Assembly (NCBI GenBank): GCA_964058845.1
Contig: CAXKVR010000076.1
Coordinates: forward strand, 186,001-250,000
Length of the DNA stretch: 64,000 nucleotides
DNA from: Carex sylvatica
Lineage: Eukaryota > Streptophyta > Magnoliopsida > Poales > Cyperaceae
Direction of reading: 5' to 3'
The translations under genes and the position numbers were made by a program. Shown here one piece after another: positions 46,766 through 58,913 of this stretch. The notes under the pieces are model-generated. The model was not told the origin of the DNA, searched no databases, and saw nothing but the letters and a program-made list of their open reading frames with translations. How positions within the stretch are numbered: position 1 is the stretch's first letter; the number at the start of each line of letters is the position of its first letter.

Positions 46766-47619
46766 AAAAACAAAAAAAGTACAAACAAAACATAATTGTA
46801 TTACAAAAAAATATTATATGCAACTGTTCACAAATCAAACATTGTTTAGAAATTATAACCAAATAGGGAAAAATATTGTTCACAAATTAACAAATGCTCA
46901 CAAATCTTTCAATTCCCACTTAAACTCATTTATTTCATAAGTTAAAATTTTGTATAAAATAACAAGTCGTTCCTTGTTTATGTGGGCCTGAAAAATTGGA
47001 TAACAACAAGAAAACAAACAACATTATAAATAGTCAAATAAAACATAATTAAAAATAAGCAAATGAAAGACATATTACCTGATTGAAAGACATAACATCA
47101 GACCCTATGATTATATTGTAAATATAATGCAGAACAAAAATGGCACAGTCATTTGAACCATCTTGCTTTGGTCAATTAATGACTGACACGTTAACACTGA
47201 GCCAAGGTTCATCATCTGAACAAACAAAAAATAAATTGATTACACAAATGCAACATAACTTGAATATACACGTAAAACAAACTTAATTACTCAACAAAAA
47301 ATAGAGAAACTCACCAAACCTCCAAGATAGAAAGTGTTTCACTCACTTCAATTTTGAATGATTAACTTGCAAATACCTCCCATCTGATCCCATTGAATTG
47401 TACCAAATTATCTGCTTGTTGGGAATATCAATGGCAAACAAAATCCAATGCGCAGATTCACAAATCAGAACAAAAAAGCACTTCGCTTGAGAAAATTGAG
47501 AATCTAGAAGCAACGGCTCTCCATTTGCAAGCTTTTTGATACTCGCCCTTTGCTCACTTGAAAAGAGTTTCTGCATGAAAAAAAAAAAATTACAAACATT
47601 GAAAGCTAACTCATAATTC

Positions 47620-47760
47620 TCGTATTTAAACCATTCACTATAACAAATTATAAGCATTGAAAGATAACGTACATAGCATTGAAACCTAACTAATAATCCA
47701 CATTTTTAAACAATTAACTATAACAAATTAGAAGCATTCAAAACTAACGTACAGACCATA
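47620..47760. repeat. 100-bp repeat shared by introns of copies A and B
   Basis: CTATAACAAATTATAAGCAT-TGAAAG...AACGTACAT...CATTGAAACCTAACTAATAA occurs about twice here. Related units occur at 53995-54185 (CTATAACAATTTTCAAGCAT, TGAAAGCTAAAGTACATACC). The sharing of non-coding repeats supports duplication of a whole gene unit. Confidence 0.6.
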
Positions 47761-50669
47761 TAAATCTATTCACTTCATAATTTAAACATCAATTAACAAA
47801 CAAAACTAAGGAATAAAAGTATTCAGTAAAAAATCCTCAAACTTACTATGTTGTAAAGTTTGATATAAAATCAATGAAAATCCACTAGAGTTTCATGTTG
47901 CATTAAATGAAGTGTAATTTCAATAATCTGCATGAAGAAAAGTACCTATTAATGTATTTATCTTGATTTTCGCATAATGCTTCACAAAAATATAAAAGAA
48001 TTATATTAATCTCATACCTCAGAAGAGATAAATTATGCCTTTGACATCAACTCCTTAAGAGAATCGTACTTGCACCAAGCTGAACAATTATCACGAGCTC
48101 TGAGCCCACACTTTTGAAGGTCCTCAGGTTCTGAACCTTGCAACCAAAGAGCGAAGTTATCAAGGACATCAGAAATATTGTCACTCAGCAGATTCTTGTA
48201 CTGTACTTATAACCTCGTTTAAGGAAATTTATGCAGGCATATCTATCGGATCTTTCTCAAAAGGATCTCCAAAAATACTGTCAGAGAAAGACCAATCGGT
48301 ACTAACATAATTTCTAAAACAGAACCGAGCATTTTTACTTCTGAAAAAAATGACACTGCATTCTAAACCAAGTCAACTCTCATATTTCTTTTTCTTTTTG
48401 TAAGGAATTTTTTCCTTCTTTTGCTCTGATTTTCGGTCCTCCAAAACCTCCAGATCATCATCCTCATACATTGGAATTGAAATACTGCCTTCAGCTTTTT
48501 CCCTGTCTTCCTTGGAAACTCCATCAACAACTGCTTCCACTGAAATATCTTGCATTTCAAGATCTTTTTCTAGTAAACGATATTCAAGACTTAACACGGG
48601 TTGTGACATCTCACAAGCAATTGGAGTCATTTCAAGCATATTCATCATTTCTTCAATGTCTCTTTTACTCTTTTGGGCAGCCAATTTGCCAACAATTGGT
48701 GTTGCACTCGGGATGAACAGCTGTTTAGGAGCTAAAGGACTGACAGGAGTATTCTTCGACTCTTTTGGGTCACATCTTCCTACACAATCATAAGACAATA
48801 ACAACAGTATGTAAATCATAAGACAAAAAAAAAAACAAGAAGAAAGAAATAAAGGAATCAATCTGAATTAGTAACAGTTATGACGTCAAATACAACTAGC
48901 ATAAACATTAATAGAATGAAGAAAATAAAAAATATTACGTCTTTTATTTAACTCGTCGTCTACTTCTTCATCAGAATTTTCCTCACTTAATCCTCCAAAC
49001 TAACTTTAACATTGCTTCCTCCTTTTCCTGCAAAAAGAAATTATAATAAATTATTTTGTAAATATCAAACACAATTGCTAACTATTAATTTGAAAATAAA
49101 ATACGAAAAACAAAAAATGACAAACACAACAGTTTTATAAATCTTACGTGCTAAATATTCCTGTTCAATCTGATCAACAAAATCAAGCAGATCTTGTACT
49201 GAAATATCATCGATGCTCAGTTCCTTGTTATACATACCTAGGTAATCAATACTAAGAAACCTCTTCTTTTGAAATTTTCCACTTAAAAGACTGCAAGGCT
49301 TCAAACCAAACTTCATAAAAATATGAGCCACCTCACTCAACAGCTTCAACATGTCATTATCTCGCCTTAATTTACCTTCATCCTTCCGATATTGTACGTA
49401 CTGTCCTGCAATGAAACCTTTCTCAAAGATAAGCTTCTCATCTTTAGTTGAGATAAGTGGTCCATCACTGACATCTGTTGTCCGTACAAAATCTAGTGCT
49501 TGGTTTTGAAAGGTATCCCTCCTCCAGTTCTTTGTTAGATCCCAGTTCAAGTGCCTTGGTATACACCCTTTTCCCAAATTTAGATTTATATTTGATCTCA
49601 TTGTCTGTTCAAAGAACCACACCTACAACACAGAAATAAAATGTCAAAAAACCAGATATAAAAATTAGTTAAAAAATTCAGTGATACAATAAAATGCGTT
49701 ATTCAGTCTATCAGTTTTAAATAATTAATGCAAGATAAAAAATAATAATGAGTTTTACGTACCCAAATCTTCTAGATACTCTGCATAACAAAACATATGA
49801 ACAGGAACAGTAGTTCCAGTCTGAGGGAATAAAATTGTCGTGAAGAGGTACACCACCAACAACCCAACGACTTCCTTTGCATTGCAATTCTTGTCAATTG
49901 CTTTCAGAATAGCACTCTCCAATTCTTGGCGAGAGATACTGGTGTTAGATGCGAAATGCTTCCAACGAAGGGCTGAATCGACAGATGTCTCCCTCTTCCA
50001 TTTAACCTTTGTCCCCGTGCTAGGAAGGCACATAATTGTAGACACATCCTCTCTACTAAATTGAAGTAATTTCCTTTTGCACTTGAATGCACCATCTAAA
50101 GGACTCCAAAGCAACAACATTTGGTGAAGAATACCATTGTTGCAATGTGTTCCAATTGGAAAACCTAACAGGTGAAAAAATGGGGTACCAAGTAAAAGCT
50201 CAACATGTTTCATAGTTAATTTCCCATATAAATCCTTATGAATAAATCTCATTGCTATGTCCACGAAACATCTATTTTTCACGATTAGATCCTTCTTTCT
50301 TCTGACTTTTCCCCTCTTAGCTGTTCAAGGAAATAATGAAAAGCAAATTAAGTACACTGATCATATGAAAAAAAAAAAAAAATCAAATCAAAAAAATGTA
50401 GCCCTCAAAAATAAAATAACTTTATTACCTTTTGTGCCACGTGGTGATTTTCTTCTCTTCTTTTTAATTTTTTCTTCTGCCTTCAAACTTCTAATCTCTT
50501 CTGTATTGTAAAATTAAAATAAAATAAAATTAATAACTGTTCAAACAAAATGAATAAATTATTTTATTCTATTACATAATAACGTTCAAAGTTCAATGAG
50601 AAACCTTATTATCTAACTGTAAAAAGCTAATACAAAGAGAGATATTTTACAGAAAAAAAATGAATTAAT

Positions 50670-51180
50670 AACTAAGATCTGCCTTTAAAACATCAAAAAT
50701 AAATAGTTTAATGCTGTTCTAGAAAGGATTTTCATTAATATATAATTTACATAAGTTAAAAACAAAAAAAACAAAAGTTCAGATCTAGCGTTTAAACATC
50801 AACAACAAATAGTTTAATCTTAAGCAAAAAAGCAATTGCATTAATGTCAAAAGAAAATTAAACAAGTGATGCAACTTAAGTAATAAACCCTAACAACTTT
50901 AATTAAATAATGCATCTTAAATAAGTAACATGATGCATCATGCATCAACCGTACTTAACAAAAAAAACAAATCGTTCAAAGCTAACTCATAAAACGTTTT
51001 ATCCAGTTAAAAAAAGCTATTACAGCTCAGATAGTAAAGACTTCATATCTAGAGTTTAAATATCAGATCTAGCGTTTAAACATCAGCAAGAAATTGTTCA
51101 ATCTTCACCTAAAAAGCAAACTTCAGAACTAGCGTTCAAACATGAAGAACATATAGTTCAATCTTGACCTAAGAAGCATT
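50670..51180. repeat. Degenerate repeat array between copies A exons 1 and 2
   Basis: The motif CAGATCTAGCGTTTAAACAT followed by CAACAACAAATAGTTTAATC recurs with changes at about 50680, 50780, 51045, 51065 and 51125. It occupies the 0.85-kb first intron of copy A. Confidence 0.6.
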
Positions 51181-51429
51181 TAGATTAATTCCCGAAGGTT
51201 TCTAACATCAGGGAACAAAAAATTAATCCTATGCTGACAAATTTATGAAGCTAAACTAACTATTTTTTATCAAAACTAAAAAACGGTGACAAAATCAAAT
51301 TGAAATGAAAATATGAATTAATTCGTACTTCAGTGAAAAAAACAAACCTCGGTCGGTTAATTCATCATTGTCAGCAGTTTCATCTTCTTCAAATTGATAA
51401 CTACTATCGCTATCAGATGCCATCTAAAT

Positions 51430-54400
51430 CGCTACGAAGAAGGTGAACAAAAATGAAATGAACGAAAGAGAAATGTAATCGGAGTAAATTCTGGCTCTAC
51501 ACAATTTGCTTCTCGAGAAGGTTCAGCAATTTGAGTTGCGTCCTTCATTCTCTGCTGTTCAAATTGTAGTATTTTTTGCAAATTGTCTTCCTCGGTGTGC
51601 TCTACGTCAACAAAATACTCAAAATCTAATTCAAAAACTTGTTCTCGAATTTCAAGTTCGAGAGGAACATTTTCATTATGAAGTGAGTCTACTGTTCTTT
51701 CAACTTTGTTCTGCTGATTTTCTATTATTGTTCCCTCATTATGTTCTTCTGCTATTAATTGCTGATTACCAGGGAAAGCAATAACAGCAAATTGATCTGA
51801 TGCTTGAACAGCAGGGGCACTTTCAGGAATAGGTGCTGCTGTTTCAACAAGATCAATTTGTTGATCAGTTGAGAGAACAGTTTGACCTTCTTCGAACGGA
51901 ACAATTTCCAGTTCTTGTTTCTTCTCATTATTACTATCTGCAGGCCTACTTGGACTATTATCAGTCTACTTTTGTTTTTTACCTGCATAATGAACCAGGG
52001 AAAACAAAAAAAATAATTAAAATGTATACCTTCAAACTCTAAAAATTTAAAACTTTCAAATCTGGCCACATTTAACAAAAAAAGACAATATTAAAAGGCA
52101 CTTATTAATAGAAAAAATATCTTACAATTCCTTCTGCTATATTTCAACTCTTATCTATCAAATGCTGATATGACTTGATTTTCTTTGCATGCAACTCCAG
52201 TGTCTTCATCAATCTTCCTTTTTTCTAATTTAATAACAAATCAAAAACAGTAAATCACCATCCAAGTATATATTAACATTACATAACAGTTAAACTGAAA
52301 AAAAAAAAGAAGTTAAAATACTCAATAATTTTAACATTGCAGAGATAAAATTGAAATAAAATAAAAAATTAAGAACATTACTTTCTTTACTTGATTCCTC
52401 CTTCAGTTTGAGAACATCACCAGATTTTTCTTCTCCAGATTGTTTGTTCTTCTATGACTGACTCGGCTTATCGCAAATCAACAATTGCTCTCGTGCTGCA
52501 AAGGAAACACACGTTGATAATATTTAAATATAGTTATGTAAATAAATGCATTGAAAAATTCAGAACATATCACATTTAATGAATTAAATAATGATATATT
52601 AAATAAATTCTTACAAGCCAAATACTGTTGTTCTATCTGACCAACATATTGAAGAAATTCTTCTTGAGGAATAAATTGAATCAGACGTCCTTTTACGTAA
52701 TCAATTGAATGATAAAGCTGAAAAAATCTTGTCTTCTGCAATTCTGTGGTGAATAAACTGCAAGGCTTGATACCAAACTTGATGAAAATGTGAGACATCT
52801 GATTCAAAAGCTTAAACAAGCTAGTTGTTTTCATCATTTTTATTTTTCTTTTATTTCTCAAATCTTCTATGTATCTCTCTGCAATAAAACCATGCTCCAT
52901 GATTTGCTTTTCCGCCTCACTGAGTTGAAATGGTTTTTTAACGATATTTTGGCTTCTTATATATCTGCATGTTTCTCTGAAATTAAGTCTTCTCCATGTC
53001 ATATGCAAACTCCAATTCAAATACCTCAGTATAGATCCTTGTGACACATGTAAGGACTTGTTTGAATTAAATGTACGCTCAAAAAACCAAACCTATAAGA
53101 TAGAAAAACTTACAAGTAAATACTTCACATGATATACAAAATAATAGTTATACAAATATAGTTTAAGATAGAAAAACTTACAATTAGGACCAAACTACAC
53201 CCTGGAAAATACTGAGATGACTTACAACCATCTTCTTCTTCATCATCAACTACCTTCTTCTTTCCTTTCTTAGTAACAGCCTTCTCCTTGTCACTTGATG
53301 AATTTGAGGAACCATTCTCCAAACTCTTACACCATGCAGAACAATTTATGATGGAATTGTTAAGCATGTCATACATAGCAAAAGCCCAATTGAAATTCGA
53401 TAATTTTTTAACATCATCAATGTACTTAAACAGGTGAACAGGTACATTTCCTGTCTGAGGAAAGAGAATGGTTGTGAAGAGGAACATTACAAGAAGACCC
53501 ACAACTTCCCTTGAGTTGCATTTATTTTCGATTGCTTCTAAAATAGCAACCTCAAGTTCAGTACGGGTGATAGATGAAGCACCGCTAAAATGCTTTGACT
53601 GAAGGGTTGATTTGGTATTGCCAGACCTCTTCCATTCTACTAAGTCCCCCTCACATCAAAGGGACAAGATAGCGGACACTTCTTTCGCAGTGAATTCAAG
53701 TTTATGACCTTTGAAATTGAAACAAGAAGATCTAGAATCCCATAAAAGCAAGATCTCATGAAGTACAGCATTGCTGCAAAGCATTTCCGTTGGCAAAGCA
53801 AAGAGGTGGAAGAAAGGCGTCTTTGCTAAACGCCTTATATATCTATCCGTCAGTTTTTCAAATAACTGACGCATAAAATGCATTGCTATTTCTATATAGC
53901 ATTTGTTCTAGACTACTTGTGGCTGTTTAGGTCGAATAGATTTGTTAACTTTTGTTTAAAAAAACAAAAAAACAAAAACAAAATATAACAATTAACTATA
54001 TCAATTAACTCCTATGTAAACTATTAACTATAACAATTTTCAAGCATTGAAAGCTAAAGTACATACCATTAAATTCTAAATGATAATCCCCCTATGTAAA
54101 CCATTTACTATAACAATTTTGAAGTATTGAAAGCTAAAGTATATACCATTGAAAACTAACTAGTAAAGCTGCTATGTAAACCATTAACTTAAAAAACTTA
54201 AAACTAACATTCATTTGCAACTAAAAAATAAATAAATATATACAAAATAATTAAGTAAAAAAAAATACAAATAATTACTTTCTCTTAGAATTGCAGGTCT
54301 TCCCCTCTTCCTTTTTGGTGCATCCACAGCCTGTATAGCATCTGCATTCAAACAAACAGTAATCAATTTAAAAATATTAATAATGCGGAATAAATTAAAT

Positions 54401-55040
54401 AATAATGAATGTTAAGATATATATATATATATATAAATATCAATCGACATAAACAACAGTTTATCGTAAATGAATAACTTTGTTTGTTGAACAATGCTTT
54501 ATCTTGCCTATTTAACCCACATATTCTTGTTACTCAACAAAAATATTTGAAATGAACTATTAAGGAGTAATTAAATATTTCACAGTACTAATATTAACCA
54601 TTGAAAGATCATCAATTAAGCATGCAATCCTTTTGTAGCAAATAGTGAATTTGACAAAATATATACAAATAATTATTATAAAACTTCAGAAAATGAATCG
54701 TAAACCCTAAACTCTAAACCCTATGCACGAATTGGTAACAAATTACAAAAAATTAAACTCAAAACCCTAAACCCTAAAAAAAAAATTGGCGGAAATTAAT
54801 AAAAACAAATAAAGAAAATTAATGCAAAAATTTTTAATGTGAACCATTTAATCATGAACTATGAAATATGCAATCCTGATTAACAAGCATAAAAAAAAAA
54901 AAAAAAAAAAAAAAACAACAAGAAAAAAAAAAAAAACCTTGTTCAAAAGATAAGCGGATTTCGCCAACTCGAGATGACGCAAGTTCCCGCTTTCCTTCCG
55001 AAATTGAAGAAGAACAAGATTTGATAGTTTTCAAATGCAT
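51430..55040 (-). pseudogene. Ulp1-associated transposon gene, copy B, truncated and broken
   Basis: Paralogue of copy A, lying directly upstream on the same strand. Exons 54938-55040 (MHLKTIKSCSSSI...), 54279-54341 and one starting at 53948 join in frame. The second encodes KRKRGRPAIL, an AT-hook-like basic motif. A TAG at 53908-53910 and a TGA at 53656-53658 interrupt the domain matching copy A (CYIEIAMHFM, LAKTPFFHLFALP, LFTTILFPQTGN). Then come NCSAWCKSLENGSS and an acidic/Lys linker. The exon at about 52620-53093 (VWFFERTF...QIEQQYLACK) parallels exon 4 of A, and a further stop lies near 52453. A Glu/Gln-rich tail (52000-51490) runs up to the start of copy A. No Ulp1 peptidase region follows, so it was lost or never duplicated. 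Confidence 0.65.
54702..54778. promoter_or_regulatory. Telo-box motifs in the first intron of copy B
   Basis: AAACCCTAA at 54702-54710 and AAACCCTAAACCCTAAA at 54762-54778. Plant telo-boxes (AAACCCTAA) are known regulatory elements of first introns and 5' regions of genes expressed in dividing cells. A chance match in AT-rich DNA or an interstitial telomere trace remains possible. Confidence 0.4.
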
Positions 55041-55165
55041 CTCAAGAAAGAGATAAAATCGATAAAAGAATATCCAAATTAAACTACAAAATTGGGAAAT
55101 GCCGAAATGTTCAGATTAACAGACGTACTGAGAAATGATGATTTGATTGAGACTAGAAGTACTCA

Positions 55166-55241
55166 GCGCTAATTTCAAACGCAACACTTCTCTCGTGAAA
55201 GAAGCGCTAATTTCAAACGCAACACTTCTCTCGTGAAAGAA
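55166..55241. repeat. Perfect 38-bp tandem duplication
   Basis: GCGCTAATTTCAAACGCAAC... occupies 55166-55203 and again 55204-55241 with no difference seen. It lies about 130 bp upstream of the copy B start, so possibly in its leader or promoter. Confidence 0.9.
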
Positions 55242-56465
55242 GCGGCGAGACGATCAAGAAAAAAATATATAAAAGGAAGATGAAGAGTTAATTTCTTATG
55301 AATATAATAATAGTTACTATGAGACACTTCCAAGAGACAGTACCGAAATGTCAGTTTATTAAACATGTTAACCTCTATTTTAAAGCATTAAAATTACAAT
55401 TTGTTAAATAACCTAAGAAATAAAATATAACAGCTATAATTAACTGACATAAGCATTTAATAATCACGTAAGAACGATATAACTCTTAATTATGAATATT
55501 AAATGGTAACACGAACCTAAATAGTTATAGAAAAAATAATACAATATCAGTGTAATAGTTAAGCATATAAATTATAATTATTAAGCATATAATTATCAAT
55601 TCATTTCCCACTTCATCTAATTCAATTGGAACATGCAAATATCAATTAATAAGCATGTAAATCTAAACAATAAAACATAAAAGAAAAAAAAAACTACAAG
55701 CAAATAATAATGCTCATTCAATTTAATACATACAATTCTCAATTGTTAAGTATGGACACCTGACATATTGAGCATCTGATTAGAAATAACTAAACAAAAT
55801 ATGTGTAATACAAAACAATTCATGATGCACAGATCAATAAAATTATAAATAACATTTTTAAGCATGTTAACCTTACATACTACGCATGAAAACGTCCAAT
55901 ATCAAAATTGATTCATATTAAGCATTTACATATCATCAATCAACTAGAAGAACTTCAAATCTTGAACAAATCATCATGAAAATTCAATCTACACATATTA
56001 AGCACCAAGGTAATCTACACTAAACCACTATAAAAAAAATAACAAAATCATATTAAATAAGACAAAATTTCAGAAAATACATACTTACAATACGAAGATA
56101 TATTGCAACATTTAATAGATCTCGAACAAATTCAAGAATATTGCAGCACAAACAGATCATTGAAGCACAATAGATCACTTTCAAATTTTCAAAATACATC
56201 GCTTTCAAATTATAATACGACCACAATGACTCTAGATCTGAGAAAAATACACCTATTTCATTTGAAGAAGACAAGCTCATGGTAAAGCTCAGCTCGGATA
56301 AGAACATCAATCTACAATGGAAAGCACGAAGAGAAAGAAAATAGAGAGAGGAAACGAAGCAAAACAGAAACAAAATGGAGCTTCAAAATGGAGACTCTTT
56401 TTTTAGTTGTTAAATATCAAAAGTTGTTAAGCACTGGAATGTTAAAATTTGTACTTATCATTAAA
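55242..56465. other. Upstream of copy B, no clear gene
   Basis: AT-rich. A minus-strand frame at 56053-56373 (MSLSSSNEIGVFFSDLESLW...) ends at a possible splice donor and could be an exon of a third transposon gene. It has no recognisable domain. Confidence 0.35.
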
Positions 56466-56810
56466 ATTAGAACAATTCCCGAGCTAATCATTATAAATTG
56501 TACTTTAAAGTACACTAAAGTACTTTAAAGTACTTATAACTAGTTTAACTAGTTAAAGTACTTAAGTAGTTAGCAAATGATTAAGGACCATTAACAAGCT
56601 GGGGGACTAGCTCGAGGATTGGTGATTACAACTGCTCCTAACAAACTGTACACGAAATTAAAACACATGATAAAACCGAGCAAAGCTAACATTTAAAACA
56701 ATCAAATTAAACTGCGATGTGTTAATTAATGGCAAATTTATAAATTTCCGTTATTATCGGATGGTTAAACCCAGTTAAACCAGTTCGGGGACGGGCTCGG
56801 GGTACCAGAA

Positions 56811-57691
56811 CATTTTTTTTTTATTTCACATTTTAGTTGTCAAATAAAAAGTAAAATAAAATGAGTATAACAAAATAAAATCTGATACAGATACGGATTC
56901 TAATTCAGATAATTATCCGTATCCGAACTTTTGAGCTAATCGATCATCCGAATTTGATGCAAAATCCCAACCGTTTCTAACGATATTTGGGCCTGGGCCG
57001 GTAAAAAGTGCTGGAAGAGTTAAAAACTTGCAACAAAATAAATACTTCTATCTTTATATTTGGTTTCTTTGTTGGACTAATATGTATCTGGATTCCCGTG
57101 CTTCTTTTTTCCTTTTACTAAAAACAGTAATTTACATTAAACAAAAAACATATTTAATGTACTAAAAACAATACTTGCGTCCGAAAATATTTATACTGGC
57201 ATATAGTCATATAGTATTTCACTTCTTTGTGGCTTTACATTAAACACGTTTTTTGTTTTACTAAAAACAATAATGTACTAAAATTATTTTTTGCTTTAAG
57301 ATTCTCACCCTTTTTTTCTTTTGATTTCTTTTCAACAAATCTCAAATTTATGAATAAAAAAAAATATTTAGATGTTTTTATTTTCTCATAATCTACATTA
57401 ATAATTTATGTTTAACTATCTGAATTATATTTATATGCCTATTTATATCCGTCCGATATTCGATCTGCATCCATATCCATATTCGTATCCGTATCCAAAA
57501 AATTATAACGAATAAGGATACAGTTTGACCACTATCTGACTCGTACCTGACCATTTATACCCCTATGTCTGGGCCATGGATCGCGCCCGTAAGCCGCGCA
57601 TACACCGGCGCAAATGTGACTTTACATTTTTTTTTTTTGCGTGGTTCAAACTTGGCCAGCCCTGATTTGGACCAAAATCTTTAACCACTAC
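56811..57691. other. Intergenic with an empty-site relative of the 58914 MITE
   Basis: 56811-56900 (TTTATTTCACATTTTAGTTG, AAAAAGTAAAATAAAATGAG, then AACAAAATAAAATCTGA) is similar to the two flanks of the MITE at 58914-59321 joined together. Repeats of GATACGGAT / ATCCGTATCC occur at about 56888-56930 and 57450-57500. No gene was seen. Confidence 0.55.
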
Positions 57692-58190
57692 TAGGGCTGT
57701 TCATTGGTTCGGTTTGATTGAAACCGAACTAAACTAGGCAAACTAAAGTTATAATTCATTTTTAAAAATAGAACCGAACCAACTAAAGTTTTATTTTAGT
57801 TTGTTTGGTTCAAACTGAAATATATTAATTTTTTCTTTAAGGCAACTGATTTATAATAAATTGAAGTATATTAATTGAAATAAATCGGAGTATTAAGAAA
57901 TAAACTGGGATATTAAAAATAAACCGAAGTATTTAAAGTAATTGATTAAGAAAAAAAGCGGTATTAAGAAATAAACTGGAGCAATCCAGAACAAATTCAT
58001 GATATATTAAAGTTCGATCAGTTCACATATTTTGGTTTTGAAAATTTTCAAACCAAATCAAACTGAAGTTATAATTCGATTTTAAAATGCAAGCCGAACC
58101 GAACCATTAAACTGAAAAACCGAACCGTTTGATCCAAACTAATTCGGTTTGGTTCAAAACCGACTAAACCGGACCCAATGAACACCCATA
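57692..58190. mobile_element. hAT-type non-autonomous element
   Basis: 499 bp. The ends read TAGGGCTGTTCATTGGTTCGG and, inverted, TATGGGTGTTCATTGGGTCC. A perfect 8-bp target duplication, ACCACTAC, flanks it (57684-57691 and 58191-58198). AT-rich interior with repeated TAAACTGGA/GAAATAAA motifs; no transposase. Confidence 0.85.
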
Positions 58191-58296
58191 ACCACTACAC
58201 CATAGTGTTATCTGTGATGAATAATAGTAATTATAGTACAAATTTGATTTAAGTTATGATTATCTAAATACAATATATAAAATAATAAATATATAT

Positions 58297-58713
58297 AGAG
58301 CAAGGCTACCATACATTGTAATGCATAGGTATTTTTGTGAATTGGACTATAAATCACCGGATTCAAAGTCCAAATGACCGATCCAAACTGTTCATCTTGT
58401 TCTCCATATTAATATGTGCTTGGAGACCCAATTTTATATTTTTTGGAATTTTTTTTACTATTTATTAAGTCACTTTGAAAATTGTTGATCCAACGGTGCC
58501 TTTTGATTTTACTGTTACTGCTGGATCAGCGATTTTCAAAGTAGCTAAATAAATAGTAAAAAAATTCAAAAAATGTAAAATTTGGTCTCCAATCACATAT
58601 TAATATGTAGAACAAGATGAACTGTTTTGATTGGTTATTTGGACTTTGAATCCAATAATTTATAGTCCAATGCACAAAAATACCTATGCATTGCAATGTA
58701 TGCTAGCCTTACT

Positions 58714-58714
<1 letters not shown>
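58297..58714. mobile_element. Foldback MITE, Mutator-type
   Basis: About 418 bp. Left arm GAGCAAGGCTACCATACATT and right arm inverted GAGTAAGGCTAGCATACATT; the whole element folds back on itself around 58505. AATATATAT flanks both sides (58288-58296 and 58715-58723), consistent with a 9-bp duplication in an AT microsatellite. Confidence 0.8.

Positions 58715-58752
<38 letters not shown>
58715..58752. repeat. (AT)n microsatellite
   Basis: About 18 AT units directly right of the MITE. The target was probably an AT run. Confidence 0.9.
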
Positions 58753-58755
<3 letters not shown>

Positions 58756-58913
58756 GACATATCATATCTTACATTTTTGAAAATTAATGTACCTGTATCT
58801 ATGCAATATAGTGGTCATGTTTTTAATGTGAAGTAAGAGCTAGAATATTTTTTTTTATTTCATTCTTAAGTCGTTAAATGAGAAGTAAAATAAAATGAGT
58901 GTAATAAAATAAA

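Larger units (their letters stand above)
46898..51423 (-). pseudogene. Ulp1-type (C48) protease gene of a transposon, copy A, decaying
   Basis: Exons 51348-51423, 50429-50500 and 49763-50320 join in frame. They encode an acidic start (MASDSDSSYQFEEDE), a Lys/Arg-rich stretch (KIKKKRRKSPRG...KRGKVRRKKD, a likely nuclear signal) and a domain reminiscent of DUF1985/plant mobile domains (KHVELLLGTPFFHLLGFP, CLPSTGTKVKWKR, LFTTILFPQTG). Exon 49148-49622 (VWFFEQTMRS...QIEQEYLAR) follows, but its phase does not match. A charged linker (48376-48784) comes next. The C-terminal peptidase has the His in ESAHWILFAID, IIWYNSMG where Asp is normal before Ser, and QDGSNDCAIFVLHY with the Gln and catalytic Cys. 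The last exon (46898-46987) ends WELKDL. Stops lie at 48987, 48033 and 47172 in the best frames. Ulp1 proteases cleave SUMO; the role in transposons is unknown. Confidence 0.65.
45866..56810. mobile_element. Candidate 11-kb DNA transposon carrying Ulp1-type genes
   Basis: Clusters of a GC-richer motif lie in inverted orientation at the two sides. On the left are CTCCGAACTCGTCCCCGAGC, GTCCCCAAGGGCGTACCCC and ACCAATCCCCGAACATGTCC (45871-46015). On the right, in reverse complement, are GGTACCCCGAGCCCGTCCCC and ACCAATCCTCGAGCTAGTCC (from 56800 and 56625). The AT-rich interior contains two related minus-strand genes with Ulp1-protease/DUF1985-like regions, families that in plants commonly travel with Mutator- and CACTA-type elements. 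I could not place exact termini or a target duplication, and no transposase was seen. The extent is therefore an inference from the inverted motif clusters. Confidence 0.45.

Noticed and set aside
56053..56373. 106-codon minus-strand frame as a complete gene
   Set aside because: Hydrophobic chance-like start, no domain; kept only as a possible exon in the note on that region.
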